Origin: Gavia stellata
Taxonomy: Eukaryota; Chordata; Aves; Gaviiformes; Gaviidae
Assembly: GCF_030936135.1 (NCBI RefSeq)
Contig: NC_082603.1
Location: forward strand, 24,828,880 to 24,892,879
Reading direction: 5' to 3'
Length of the DNA stretch: 64,000 nt
Shown: positions 10,838 to 25,095 of the stretch, one piece after another
Position numbering within the stretch: position 1 is the stretch's first letter
Layout of the letters: each line of letters opens with the position of its first letter
The notes under the pieces: generated by a model
Seen by the model: the letters and a program-made list of their open reading frames with translations, nothing else
What the model was told of the DNA's origin: nothing
Database searches by the model: none
Program-made: the position numbers and the translations under genes

Positions 10838-13800
10838 CTGAATAGGGCAAAAAGAAAAGCAGCTGTTCATTTAAAACAAACAAGAAATGAAGCTGGAAAT
10901 GATCTCGCCTAGCAAGCTGGCTGTAAAAAGAGGGGCCTGACAGTCCCAAACAAAAACAAGCCTGACACGAAGCTCTGCACCATGAGAGGCAAAGTGGTGC
11001 TGGAGAACAGAGCACATCCAACACCATGAGCACGGAGGAGGATGGTGCCGACGCTCATCACGGCTGGGACGGGTGGCAGGGATGTCTCTGTGCTCAGCGC
11101 TGCAACCACACATATCGCTGCCTAAGCTGAACCTAAGGAAGATGGTCCGGCACCACTCACGCGTGCTGGCACCTCCCAGGGAACATGGAGACGCATCTGC
11201 AACGGGCTCACGTCTGTTTAGCAAGGACACCCCAAAGGCTTTGCCCTCCCCAAGACCAGTCCCACCCTCTCCACCTTGCTGTCCTTTTGGAGGACACCAC
11301 CAGACAGACAACAAGAGCTACTGCATAAAGCACTTCCTTCCCAGGAAAGGCTGAGGAGCACTGCTCTCCTCCAACAGAGTGAGAAGAGGAGCTGGAAGCA
11401 CCCCCCAAAATCCATCCCTATGGGATACAGCAGTGTAGCAAGCCCTGCTTAATTTTCCTCTTTGTAGCCAATTTATGCTGATAGGGAAATAAAAACATTC
11501 CTTCATCAGAAGAATGTTCAATTATTTGAATAATCAGCAATCAAAAATTTACATGGACCTGTTAATAAAAAGTTTAAACAAACCCAGTTGCGATGGATTT
11601 CTCAATTATTAAAAAATATACATGAAATTAAAAAAGCCGACCACTGAATAAAAGCGATAAAATCCTTTGTGTTCACCCCCCTCCTTCTCCACTCCCTCTC
11701 CTCCTTCTAGTTTAATGTAAGAGGAGAAGTGACAATTTGTTTGGTGTCTTTAAAGAATAATTTGTCTATGTTATTTAATAGAGATGCATGGCACCAAGGT
11801 TCTGGAGTGCAAATGAGCCCGCTGAGTGATATCCATGCAACAAGCCTCTCAAATCACTTCTGGAGAGAAACAGAGAGAGGGAGGGAGAATAAAAAAAATA
11901 TTGCTTTTTAATATTCAAAAACAGTTTGCAAAATTTAATCAAAGCAGAGCAAAAGCTAACATTTTTACCACTTTGACATTTTTATTAGCGCTTTCATAAA
12001 TTTTTAAAACATGAATGGAATTAGTTTAACAACAAAAAAACTGCCTGAAAACATCTGGAAGAGACAAATAAGAAATAATAAAAAATAAAAAAAATCCAAC
12101 TCCTGTGAGTAAAATTAGCATGTGGAAAATGCAGCCGCTGCAGAGGAACTAACACAGTTTTTGGATCCTGGCTGCAACCCTCATGACCCGCAGGTGGAAA
12201 TTATCGTGAGGTCATACATGTGAGCTGATGACATCACCACCCCAGCAGGCAGAGGCGGGGCAAGAAGCTGGGTGGGTAAATGGAAACAACAAATAATTTA
12301 AATAGCCAGGAGAAACACCCAATTTCCATGGTGGACAGAGCCCGTGGCCGCAGCAGAGCGGCTCCCCGGAGCAGCAGGCACACAGCCCGGACCAGGGCAC
12401 GCGGGGAACACGTGCCACTGAGATGGAAAGTTAGAAAAAAAAATATTAAAGTGTTAACAGTGCTGAAGTGCCCAAGTGTAGACACCGAGCAGTCAAGCTG
12501 CAGAGGATGCAGGGCTTAACCATTTCCCCACAGTTGGCTGTGCCGCACTCGGTGTGTGCCGTGCAGGCTAAGGCAGGGCAGAAGTTCAGGCGCATCCTTC
12601 CCCATGGCCGTACCACCCCACCAGCAGTCACCAAGTTTCCCCAGGGAAGAGATGAAACTCCACCCCTGGGCTGGAAGGGGAGGACGACAGAGGCAAAACA
12701 CCTGAGGATCTCCCAGTTTGCCTGTTGTGGTGCAGCCAAACTCACCAGCCTCAGCCACACAGGAGGACCTGTGGAAACACAAGAAACTCAATCTCCGTAA
12801 GAAACGCTGGACACAGCTGATCCTCCCTTCAAAAGTGCTACCATAGATAGGCTCTGAATGCAGCAAGTTTCTGTTCAGAAGGAAAATGGACTGCAAAGTT
12901 TGAAGCCAATGCACAGGACGTCATAACAGAGCTAGGCTTAATCCCAGGATAACACCACCCCATCCTTCAAACTGGCTCATTGCCCCTTAGGTCTGCACCC
13001 CACTCAGGGGGTGACCGTGGAAGCAGGCAAGCCCATGGCAGGGCAAGACAAGGGACACGCATCAGCTGGGTTTCATAGCAGGGTTGTGTTGCCACACCAA
13101 GATTGGTCCTAAGGGACCAGAAACATCCTCAGGGGCCATCAAGTGGCTGGATGCAAAGCGAGACTGAAAGACAGCCCTGCCCCTGATTTGATACACAAAG
13201 GCGTCGCTGGCCTTCCAGAACCAAAGGCAAAAAGCACTTCCAGGAGGGCTGGATTAAGATAAACGGAGGAAATAAAAAGCTGTACTAAAAAAATGTGGAA
13301 AATTTAACAATATCCAGAACTACTGCAGGTCTGTGGGAAGTGCACGGCCAGGAGCGGGAGTGGAACCCCAGGAGCAACTTCAGCATCTCAGGAGAAAGTG
13401 CAGCCGCTCTTTGGGCTTATTTGGTCAGTTTTTGAAGCAAGTGGTAAAGGACCTTTCCCAAAAGGCTGTTTATCTGCACGCTTCCTATAGCAGAGATTTT
13501 TTCCAGTCTCTGGCAGTGTTTGCTCCACTGGTATCTAAGGCAACAGATACCAGCCCCATGAAATCAGCCCCACTCCTCACTAACGACGTTAGCCAGTCCT
13601 GCAATGAAATTTAACCTGTGACACTGCTGTACTTTTCATTTAAACTTTCATTTGGAGAGAAGCAGTGTTTGGAGACCCTGCAGTTTGTCCTGCTAATAAA
13701 GACAAGTGTTGGGACCTTTAAAGGTGCCATTCATCTTTTGCCTTTATTAAATTCAATTTTCTTAAGCCCATGATACATCATGAAATTAAGAGTTGACATT

Positions 13801-14025
13801 CCTGCAGAAACAAAAATATCTATCAAACATAAACAGAAAGGGGGGAAAAGAAAAGAGGCCTCTATTACCAAGAATTTATGGCTTAAAGTTGATCTGTTTC
13901 CACTTTTTTTCCTCTCTCTCCCCCTTTTTTTTTTTTTTACAAGCATATGGTTTGTTTTAGATATCCAAAATGTTATTACAGATCTAGAATTTCATTAGTA
14001 ATTATTATGAAATGGTGAGCACTTA

Positions 14026-14041
14026 GACACACACACACACA
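14026..14041. repeat. (AC)n microsatellite
   Basis: A short perfect AC dinucleotide run of eight units, followed by a C-rich stretch. Confidence 0.9.
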
Positions 14042-15879
14042 ACCCCCCAACAGACCGTGATGCAGGAAGGCAGCCGGGAGCACGCTCACATTTCACAGCA
14101 GCCCGGTGAGCTCAACGCACTCAGCTCCATCTCCACCGTCAAGGACTTTCACTGCTTCTTTCCAGGTGGGAAAGGTGGAGGTGAGCGGCAAAAGGTAATT
14201 AAAAGGAAGAGGTTCACTGACACTCCCTTTCTTTTATCAGAGTCTGATCATCCATAAGTGCTACCTTGAGATCCTCACCCATATCCATTTCCAACACCGA
14301 GTACACGTTCCAACTTCAGCAGTGATTTGTGCCAGCAACTGTTGGGGCTTCTAAGTCTTCCCCCCCTTCCCAGCTTTTCCTTACAGCGCAACCAGAAGTT
14401 ATGGATGTGCTGAAATAATGCTGAGGGTGTCCAGAGGCTGCAAATAGCCGCAAGCTAACAGAAGAACAAATGTACCCATTTGAATTTTGTGAGGACTGCA
14501 ATTAGGTATTTTATTTAGCACTGCAAAGTAACTTGAAAGGAAATCCAGGATTCAAACCACCAGCAATAAATAAGCAGCTTTTTATTTTCCTTTCATTGTC
14601 ATGAAAAGTTGAACATGTTTTCTGTTGAGAAATTCTGCACGCAGCTCCCAATTACAAGGCATTTGCATTTATATTGTTGGAACACAGAGCTTCTAAAATC
14701 AATATTAACACGCTTAAAGAAAAAGACATCGGCACCCTGTCCCTCCCCTCAGCTGCGCCCCCAAACATGGTAACAATAGGAACCTACAGAGCCGGAGGCT
14801 TATACAGATCCATTACCAGGTCCACCCTCTTTACAACAATCTTGCATTTATGGTTTCACCGTACTTCAAGGAAATCTGTGTGACAGCTTGCTCAGAATTT
14901 TTGCCTTTTAAAAAAAGACATGTTCCCAAAAAAAGAGGTCCCAGGTGCAAGCCTCCCGTGCAACCTGGCTGTCCCAGGCCAGTGGACTGAGCAGCAGCAG
15001 GAGGCTGCAGGGTAACTGCGGAATGGCTAGGGACCTCCTTTTAAGAGGGATTTGAAAAATTCATAAGGGCATGTGAAAGCACTGCTATAAACCCAGCCTT
15101 TCCCTACCCAACCATCCTAAATGAAACTCCCCTCCCTTTAACACCAGAGCAGGTATGCATAAATTCAGCTGTCTTGATCTTCTTGCTAATAAAAGAAATT
15201 AACAAGCACACAACTCTACTTGCTAAATAATTTCCTGCAACAGACAGATGTTGAGTTCAGAGAAGAAAGCACCTGAAGTTACACTAATTCCCACAGAGCA
15301 ATCTTCTTGCTTATCGTTTTGCATCTGGGGAGCAATAACATCATTAGACAAAAAGAACACAGTGCCCAGCAAGAGCCTCCTGGCTCTCAAAACCTCTTAA
15401 TCCAGAAGACCACATGCAAAGTGGACAGGGCACACTTCAGGACACTGATTTATACATTTGAGGAAGACCGTGTGGCCTGTTCAGTTCAAAAACTACCAGA
15501 GAATAATTTATCCCTTACGCCCACCCCCATGCGAAGAAGTTTAATAAACACAAGAATAAAAGACACCCATAAAAATCAGAGCTGACTATTCAAAATGCAA
15601 TAAAAACAAGCAGAGACCGTTGAGAGAAAGGGATTTTTTCTGATAAGGAAAAGCATAAAACTTCCTACCAAAAGACCGCTTTACACCTTCAAAAAAAAGG
15701 TAAGGGTGGAAGAGGCAAGGGAGTCTCCGTGGAGAGGGGACAGGCTCAGCACCAGCTCATTTTGTTGAGGGATGTTTCCCCTCCCCACTTTAAAGAAAAG
15801 AGTCATTTTATGCACAAGTAGCTTATTTCTTAAACAAACACTCGTGTTTTTGATTTACACCATGGGCTGCTCCTAAATA

Positions 15880-16110
15880 ATTTATGGCGGGTTAAATTTA
15901 TTGCACAGCCCTGGCCGGCTGCAAATTCGAATTGCCAAATAATTAGATTTTAGGGCAATGCTTATAAATTATCCGCCGATTTGTCCGGACTTGTTTGTCA
16001 GTTGCTTTGTGCTTCGGGTCATCTTTGGCATTTCGCTGTTTGTGTTTTAATTGCTGATTTACACTTTGACAGATGAGAGTTGATGCCTCCAAGATTGGGG
16101 AGGGGGCGGG
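15880..16110. promoter_or_regulatory. candidate conserved non-coding element, ERI3 intron 2
   Basis: Repeat-free AT-rich block that retains several CpGs. It contains CTAAATAATTTATGG (a posterior-Hox or CDX-like TTTATGG core), a TAATTA homeodomain core at 15940-15945, and TTGACAGATGAG (a MEIS/TGIF-type TGACAG) near 16066. The mix of homeodomain and TALE motifs with preserved CpGs is typical of deeply conserved developmental enhancers. Conservation is inferred; no alignment was available. Confidence 0.35.
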
Positions 16111-17035
16111 GGGGTGAAGAGCAGGAAGAATCAGAGCTTTTAAAGCCTTGTGATCTTCCTTTTTTTCCAAGGCAATTAAAATCGAAAAGGGACATAGTAA
16201 GGACAGCACTAGCCTAACAGATCTGCCTCCCCCATTTCCATCCTCTGCCTTAATTATTATTTTAACTAAAGCCGTTTCCAAGTGAGCAGCCTTGCACTGG
16301 CCCTCAGGGGCAGTAACCAAGATGCCCTCATAGGTCTCTTCCCCACTTCTAAATTTTTATTAAACTAACCAAAACAAGTACCATAAAGGCAACAACTCTG
16401 CAGTTGGGAACAGCAGGACTTCTGCTGAATCAGGGCTATGCTGACTTTCCAAAGGATGCCTACCTGTACACACGGCGAGGAGTCTCCCAGCGCTTCTGTC
16501 CCGGGTAAGTTACTCTGTGTACTGATTAACCCTACCAAAAGGTCTTTGGGGAAGCAGTTGACCCCAAATTTCTTTTTCCATCACTACCTAGCTTAAAGCA
16601 CATATTTGCACACACCCAACAATTTAATACATTTAAACAACTGTTATATCCGGGAAAGGTGTGAAGGGAAATACACATCAAAATCTAAGCACAAGGGAAC
16701 TGGCAGGAATACGGAAAGATCATGAAACACTGGGATAAGATAATGCGAAGACGAATTCTGTTGCCCGATCATTGAATATCCAAGGTTTCTTCCTCCGCCT
16801 GCTTTTAGGTGAACCTCACTGCCTACCCCCAACACTCAGGCACTTGGAGCCCAATGTCAAAGTCTGGATTTCCTCAAAGATAAATTTTGAGTTGCATTTT
16901 GGTTCCTGCACTGGCATCAAACCTGGCTCTTATTTTCAGGTGCTTCCTTTCAACTGTGAGGGTGAGGTACCATTTCTCTTTCTGTAATAGAAGCTGAAAT
17001 TCCCATCTAATCACATGCCTCCAGGAGGTTGAGCT

Positions 17036-17330
17036 TTAAGAGAGACATCTAGTCCATGCACCTGCCCGAGGGCAGCATCACCTCCCCCTAAATCATTTCT
17101 GACTTTGTCTAGGCTGTTTTTACAGACTCCAATAAGAGAGACTCACGCGCTCCCCAGGCACTCTATCCTCCCGTTTCATTAGCCTTATCATTGGAAAGTT
17201 TTTCCTAATGTCTAATCAGAATTTCCCTTGCTGTTGTTTAAATTCATGACTGCTCTTCATACCCACAGCAGACACAAGCCAGAACACTGCCTTTCTCATT
17301 TTCGTAACAGAAGACCTCATCATACACACC
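17036..17330 (-). mobile_element. old CR1 LINE fragment
   Basis: The plus strand carries GACATCTAGTCCATGCACCTGCC, then TTGGAAAGTTTTTCCTAATGTCTAATC, then TTTCCCTTGCTG. These are diverged forms of the reverse-complemented CR1 3' region. It is much more diverged than the copy at 6241 and has no coding capacity. Edges are approximate. Confidence 0.7.
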
Positions 17331-19094
17331 TTTCTCTTCATTGCACTAAACCCAACCCCAATGCCACCCAGCCTGCACCCACAGATCCCTGGTCACACTC
17401 ACTCTTTCTCTTTTGGTCGCTCTTGAAATGGTCTCGATTTTTTTTTTTTTTTGAAGTACGGAGTCCAAAGTGAAACACTTCTGCAGCTGAGGTCTCTTCT
17501 TGCAGGGCCAAGAAAAGGAGGATCCACATGTCTCACAAATGACATTTTCCTCCTAAACTTATCACTGTGGTCTTTGGGACTTCTTTCACACCTGCCATTA
17601 TACCTGAAATCTCAACAGCTGGCTCACAGCCCTTGTCCTCCCACCCTGAACAAAACTTCTGGTAGTCATTTGCTCCCAGGCTGGTTCCTGCCTCTCAACA
17701 TCAGCATCAGCTCACCTGCCAAAACCCACAAAGCTATTTTGATCTTTCCAGCAGCACCCAGACATCACGAGTAAGGCAGAACCTCCCTCCTCTTTCCACA
17801 CCTGTGATGAGAAATATAGACCAACAGACATCAACATTTCAACTTGTTTCTTCAAGCACTACTGACATATATTTAACCACCCAGAAAACCTCCACCAACA
17901 CAGTCAACAACAATTTAAGCTTGACAATTTGGGGGAAGTTTAGTACTCAAACCAAGTTACAAACAGCACACACACATTTCCAAATATTTCCTTTCCATTG
18001 CAAGAGGACAACTACACTGTATCCTTGTTCACATCTGCTCCTTTCTACCGCAGCAACCAGCCTGTGCAGTCCTCATTACAGAATTATGAAATAATTTCAA
18101 GACCCAACCTTTTCACCTGGTATCGAGCAGCACAAACGATCAATTTTCCCAACAACACTAAAACATCTGGGATGGGTAGAAAGGGCACGCTAGTGCATGT
18201 AAATGAACATCCAGGGTTTTACAAACATCATGACTAGCTGCTGGTGACAGCGCATTTCTGCCTGGCAGAGAGGAACTAAGTAACACAACCAAGAGCTACT
18301 TTGCTGGCTAACAAGTGTGCAGATCGACAAAGAGAACGCAGGGATGGTTGCAAAGCCAGGCCGGCACAAAGGGGAATAAAACACGAGACTCAGGCGTGTC
18401 CTGTGCCCTTCTCGCCAAAAATTGCTGAGCTGCACTTTCTCTTCACCAGGAAGATTTTGTTCAATACTAAGAGATCACCGTAGTGCAGCAAAGACCATTC
18501 CCCAGGAACCACAGCAGCCTGAGAAGTGGCATCCCTGTGCAGCACTCTAGACAGATGCCACACCATGGAAGAATACTGCCTGGTTTTAAAACATCATGCG
18601 GGGAGGGATGCAAAAATACCCCCCATGCCTCAGAGGCTGCAAAACAGCAGCAGGCACGCACCGATCATCGGCAGCTGTACAGGGCCATGCACACGGCAGG
18701 ACAAGCGCAGCGAACGTACAAACCTGTGGCACCCGTTCCCTTCACTTCAGAAATGCACGTGGTGTGAACATTTCCAGCAGCACACATTACCCTCAGCAGC
18801 AGCTTTATGGAGAGGCGAAGAAACCTTTAAACACAACACAGCGGACTGGCACATTCCTGAGCTAGCCTGGATCTTTTCTTTTCAGGGTGACTGCCGCTCA
18901 ACTACTTTCTGCTGTAACAACAAGTCTACTTAACTTTGCAACTTGTCACCTAAACGATGTGTAATGTTTGCACAGCTAAGGATACAGCGTTCAAACAGCA
19001 CAGGTGGGGAATTGCACGCCGGGATGCATAACTGATGTGGGGTCTCCGCACGCTGCGAAGGAAAGGGCAACATGACTGATTGCTTTAAAGTAGT

Positions 19095-19330
19095 CATCTC
19101 ATCGGCCTGTCAAGAACCAGCTGAAAGCTAAGCAGGTTGGGTCAGGTTAGGACTGCAGCAATTGGCCACCTGAGTGCCTTGGTATTTTAGGCTTGTTGCT
19201 GTAATAATGCTGGGTTTATATCTTTAAATAAGAAATTGCTTTGAATTTTTTTTTCATACATCAGATGTCTTGCCTGGTGGTCTCATGGTTGTGCTCTCCA
19301 GGAGATTTGGGTTCAGTAACTGTTCATGTT
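19095..19330 (+). mobile_element. 5S rRNA + tRNA-derived SINE, AmnSINE1-like
   Basis: Positions 19095-19194 are clearly related to vertebrate 5S rRNA: AAGCTAAGCAGG is identical to the internal promoter A-box region, followed by GGTTAG at the right spacing and a closing TAGGCTT. Downstream, 19278-19288 (TGGTCTCATGG) fits a tRNA A box and 19310-19320 (GGTTCAGTAAC) a diverged B box, 32 bases apart. A 5S head fused to a tRNA-like part is the known organisation of AmnSINE1, an ancient amniote SINE of which some copies became enhancers. A Deu-type domain may follow up to about 19550, but I could not identify it. The copy is diverged and probably not transcribed. A plain 5S pseudogene is the main alternative. 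Confidence 0.62.
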
Positions 19331-22300
19331 CTCTAGCTCATCGGGTTTTAAATAAATACAGCTAATTCTATTGCCTGAAGCCATAACCCGCCCTGTCAGA
19401 TTCATACGGGTCACAGCAAGGTTGTCCCCACTTACTGGGAGAATGAGGGAGGTCTCCAAAGCAAAATGACTGCTGTGGAGAATGCAACTTTTGAGGGTTA
19501 CACCACACCTGGTGCCTCAGACCCTGCAGAAGCCTCTCTGAAACGCTGGTCTACTCTCCACAACTTTTAAAATAAAGACATTATTCTCCATATTGGTCAA
19601 AATAAGATTTCACAGCAGTCCAACAGAATCTCAATGAAGCACATGACATACGGAAAATATGATTAAAAAAGAACGGCATCTCTTTAATTTCAGATGCACC
19701 TTGTAGGATGTTGAGCTATGAATATTCTTGTGCTCCTCACAAAATTTTTAACTGTTCAGAGGAACTAGCTACAAGGCCTCAAAAAGTTTTTTCAGAAGAT
19801 TTTTCAAAAAATTAACATGAACAGAAAAACCCGCCTGAAACAGCTTTTATATGAACTATTTCCTGCCACTCTAGGAACTTAAAGCATTCCGACATAAAAA
19901 GAACGGCATAACAACCACCATAATTGGCAGAGATGATAAATATATATGTATATTTTTTACTTACTTTTAGTAAAAAGAAAAAAAAATACTTCAAGTCACT
20001 GTGTTACGTGCATTTTTAACATCATTCCTCTAGAAACAACATTGTAAGAAGCTGAATTGAGAACTAGGTATTCAAAACTACACCCAAGCCTAAGCCGCAT
20101 GAAGACAGGTAATTGCAGATTAATATTCCACTGTAATACTTATGCACAGGAGCACCAAGTTAAAGTTGCTATGGGAAACAAGCCTGAATTTCTTCACTTT
20201 TCAGCAATTCACGATCATCCTTAATAAAGGTTTTGGCAGGTGATTTCTAATGCACTGAGCTTAACAGCCACACAAAAACCGTGCAAGAAAGCTGCTACGT
20301 AGGGATGTCTAGATAGAATAGGTAGGCATGGGCACATCTCCATTATCCACCTCTGGGTAGGATTGTGACAATCCCCGTTACTGTGTGAGCCACCTTCTGC
20401 ATCCCCATCCCGGCCTTCAGCTAGGATTGCCTTGATACAGGCTCCACAGAGCACCGCTTGAAAAGCACGCAGAAGATACCTCGCAGCCTGCTTCCCAGCA
20501 GACCCTCCATAACCTTCTCCCGCAGCAGGTTTGTGATTTCAGGGACGTATTCCTCCTAGAAAGTCCTCTGAGCCCAGGCTACGGCTCCCAAGGCGACTTG
20601 CCTATCCCCTGTCTACCCACCCTGAGCAGGGAGCTCGGCAGGGACTGCACATCTGTTGCTACGGCCTGAATTTGGTAGAAATCAACATCCATTCCCATTA
20701 CAAGGTCAGTCTATAAATCACAGCGTCTCAGGAGCAGAGACACATCATTCAGTTGTCCCTGCCATGGGAACGAGACCACGGGTAGAGCAGTACGGGCAGC
20801 GGAGAGGCAGCGATCATTGCAGCCACTCCAGCTGCACCTGCCCGTGACTGCCAGCCAGCACTGCAAGACCGATGTTCAAGGGAAAACACCTTTATGCTCT
20901 TTTACACCAGCACTCAAGGAAACACAGCCTGAACTCAATTTAACCCTGTCGTACATTTGTACTTAGTATTGTCTTACAGAAAGACTGGCTCCCATTTGTT
21001 AATACGCTTTTGCCAATCAAGAAATGTACTATGATCATCCAGATTTGTTTGTACACTTAAAAATAAATTAGTAACTGAACATACGCTTATTCATAGTCTC
21101 AGTGTTTACAGTTTTATGTTGAAATGGTGAGTGATGTTCTGTATTTATTAGTATGTCTAGTTTCATCTGACAGCAATTATAATTAAAAATTCCCCCAAAA
21201 TAACAATCAAAATGCATACTAAACAAATTTGAAATATGTAGGATACACTAAAGAAAAATATCAAGATGTATTTAAAATGTGCTGTTTAAGAGAACAAGGA
21301 AAGTGTTTTCTGTAAACAATTTATTCTTCTGCCTCTGGTCACAACCTCCTTCAGCAATTAGAAGATCTGAACATTTCATACCTTCTTCTTACAGAGTTTG
21401 GAAGAGGCAAATTTCAAATTCCCAACTGATTATCAAATTTGAGTGAATCTGAGACCCTGAAGTCAAGTACCTGAAAAAACTGGTATGAAAAAAAGCAACT
21501 TCGTCATTACCAAAAACTCATTTAGCAGCTTAGCAACTCCTAGGTCCAGCTCCTTCTGCCAGGTGAGGGGTCTGATAATTCTTTTACACTTCCAGGCAGC
21601 AGACATACAAAGCTTGACTTTTATTTGGCTTTCACTTAAGTGGCTTTAATAGATTACAGTAGAGATTAACATCCTATGTAAAAGCCTAATTTCAAATTCA
21701 GCTTTGAACAGATCTGATTTCTACCTTCAGACTTTTTACATTTAAAAAAATCATTGCTTTTCACCCACTCTGCTGAAGTTGAAGGCAAGATACTTGGCTT
21801 GCGGACCAAAAGAGGCACACCCACTCACTGCATTAATAAAATAAGGTTACAGGCAGCCACAGATCTAAGCCTAGGGAGCTCCTTAACACAGTCACTGAAA
21901 GCACTGACCACCATAAACATTGATGCATACAAGGACAAAGGGACAAAAAAGCGAGACTCCCACTTATTAATGCATCTTCTCTGTGTAGCTAAAGCACCAT
22001 ATGTACCCAGCTCTACAGGCTGACAGCGTATAAAAGCAGCAGGTACTTATAAACTCTTAGCAGACAGTAAAAGAAAAAAAGTCAGAGTTAGAGCTGAAAA
22101 ATGAAGCACAATACCACTGTCGTGGTCCAAGGTCCACCAGCCTCTGCAGAACGACAGTGCTTACCTGACCCCCCCACTAGGCTTTGCATCGAATTCCAAA
22201 TGCACAAGGTAAGCTTTCAAGAGATGTGAGGGGTCAGCCATAAACACCCCTTACTGCCAACCCCGACTGACCTTTGGCTGGCTAAAACACTATGCAACAC

Positions 22301-25095
22301 AGACTGTGCCTCTATTCTTTCAGGTTTTCCCACCTATCCACCTGGGGCAATGCAGTTAAACCCCCTACCTTCTTTTTTTTCTGGGATGGTCTCGTTATTC
22401 ATAAATACATCCAAAAACCCCATGAAGCTAAGCTGCTTCTTTGTGCATATAAACATGCACTTTGATTTAGGGGCATATCTGTTGAAAGCCATCAGAAGTC
22501 AGGACTGCAAGGATGCTACCGTTCCCCTGTGGGTGTAGGGCAGGGAACACGAAGGACTCTCCATGCCTGACCCAGAAGTGGTAGAGCAAAGGACAGCAGC
22601 CACAAGGCACTCAGCCAGCGGTCCCAGCCACTGAAGCCACAATGCAGACAGCTTCCCAGGGGAATACCACTGTCCTTGACCCTCCTTGATCCCCATTACA
22701 GAGGCCATACCATGAGACCTCAGAGAGACATCGGGCAGTGTGAAAGGCAATGGAAATGAAGGAGTCTTCAGTGCTCCCGGATGAGCATGAAGGACTTCCC
22801 CAGGGATAAAGCCAGCAAGGCTGCCGGTCGCAGAAAAGCACAAGTAAATATAGTGGGAGGGGGAGCAGATGTGGCAGTCACACACCTTAGCGTAGATAAA
22901 AAGACAGCTCTTCCAGTAGTTTCTGGTAAGAAGACAGAATATTTTGAATAGCAGTTAGTGAGAAATGTGAAGTGTGCTGCATGATGGCAAGTGCACTCTG
23001 CAAGACTTTTAGGCTGAGCTGGCTAAATTTACAGCTAAGCCTACCCACTTAAAGCAATGTGCATTACAGCTTAGCTCTGTATATGTAGCCTCCTCGTCAA
23101 ATCCCAATGCATTTGAATTTCATTGTATCTAGACTTCTATTTTGCAGGTATTAAAACAAAAGCAGAAAAAGGATCAGGATCACAGTGAAGATCAGCACCT
23201 GACCATTCCTAGCCCCCAGGTCTGTCCTCAGACCAAACCTCCAAAACCTGTCTGCCACTGCTCCAGTGAAAGACCCTGCCACTAAAACCTTGCACAAAAC
23301 ATCACTGAAATACATGGCACAGTTTGCCCACCATGACATACAACCCAGCAGGGAAGAGGACAAAAGCTATGCGGGTCATCAAAAAGGTAAGATGTAGGCA
23401 GGGGCATCAACTAAAGTATCATTTTAAAAAGTTGCCCAATTCTGGCAGGCACCTTCAGCCTTTCCAGCTACACTGATTCCCATGTAGCAAGAACCATTTC
23501 TTTATTTGTCAGACTAATTTGTTGGTGAGGATGTGAGGGACTTAGAGCCGTTTCCACACATGATATGATGCAGACAGGCACTGAACACAGCAGACTGGAA
23601 AAAACAACACTGAAGAACATCTCCACCTTAAAGGTGCTATCTCACCAACAAAATATATAGCAGATCTGCATCGGCCCAGACCATTACTTTCCCTGGCAAG
23701 GACTTGGGGACAAAGCTCCTTAAAACAGTAGTAATCATATTCCACTCATGCTCCTTTTTACTGCCAGCTGTAAACTAGCTCCACATGCATCACGGTTTTG
23801 CATCAAAATGTGCACAGACCAAACCCATATCCAAAGGGACAAGGTAGATCCAATTTACAGCTTTGACACGTCGGTGCACCCGAGGCAGAGCATGCAGGAA
23901 ATAGGCTGACATCTCACTTTGAGAGTGGTTAAGATGCTGCTAGTAGAACTGGATGCAGAGCCACAACAGCCTCCCACAAAGACACAGCAAAAGATCAGGG
24001 AATTTGCTGCCCGTTTTTCAAGAAACACGAGAGGCAGGTGGCACTCACCAAGGCCCTACCAGGGAAGAGAGGAGTCAAGTTTGATCCCAACTTGCAGCAT
24101 CCCTTTGACAGGAAAAGCCCAAGGGAAACCACGGCTGCACTGGGAAACGAACACACTGTATCGAGTCACTTCAGTAATGAGATACCACACCAAAACCCAT
24201 TCAGCCTTTAGTATCTTCGAAACAAAGCAAACGGAAGTTATTCTGACCCAATGCATATATTACCAGCAATACCCGTAAGAGGCCAATTGCTTGGCAGAGG
24301 AGAGTGAGAAGTCCAAGTTCAATTTAGAGACTCAGAAATTCTGTTTGTTTGTTACCAACCCAGTATTAGGTTGTTTTTTTTCTTTTTAGCACTGTTTTCT
24401 AATTTAAATGGAAAACCTAGGCTCATCCTGCTGGCAACTGAAAATATATTTACTAATATGGTCTACGCTACTATGGAAGAACTGTCTGCAGAAAAACCTC
24501 TGTAATTCATCTGGATCTCTGTATGTCTCAAGTGGTAGGGCACTACAAAATCTCGCTGAACTCTTCCTGTCTCGTTACACTCCAGAGTTAACACCCAGGA
24601 AAGATAACTTCAGCAAGGTCAGATAGCTCCACACTGCTGTTCTTCTCTACTTAGAAACACCACTACATTGCACATATTCATGTAATTCACACTATTCTTT
24701 TCCTAAAGCTGTTGGCTACCAACAACCTTTTTCCTTGCAGAATCAAACAAGGCTGCCATGAGTACTCCACTAATGCAGGTTTCCAGCCAAAAATCTGTAG
24801 ACCCTCCCCAGTTCAGGCAGATGACAAGCATAGATGACTTAAAGATGTTTTCAATAACACATGAATTGTCACTTCCTTGATGGAAATCAGGGTCCTTTAT
24901 TTCATTCCCACCAAATGGTCCTGGTATTGCTCCTGAGAGAGCAGGTGACTGGCAAGAGCCCTGGAGGACCAGCAACAGAAAGGAGGTGGGACAAGCCAGA
25001 GAAAACAAGTGAGCCAGCACTATGCTTTTTCCTTTCACCTCCCAGAACAGCAGCAGCATCTTGCAAGGGGATAATTAACAGGATTGACTATTTAC

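Larger units (their letters stand above)
10838..25095 (-). other. ERI3: ERI3 intron 2
   Basis: This 14.3-kb intron is the largest in the window. It holds a 5S/tRNA-derived SINE (19095-19330), an old CR1 fragment (17036-17330), an AC microsatellite (14026-14041), and several AT-rich, repeat-free blocks. The most striking of these is 15880-16110. No exon or RNA gene on either strand could be supported. Confidence 0.85.
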
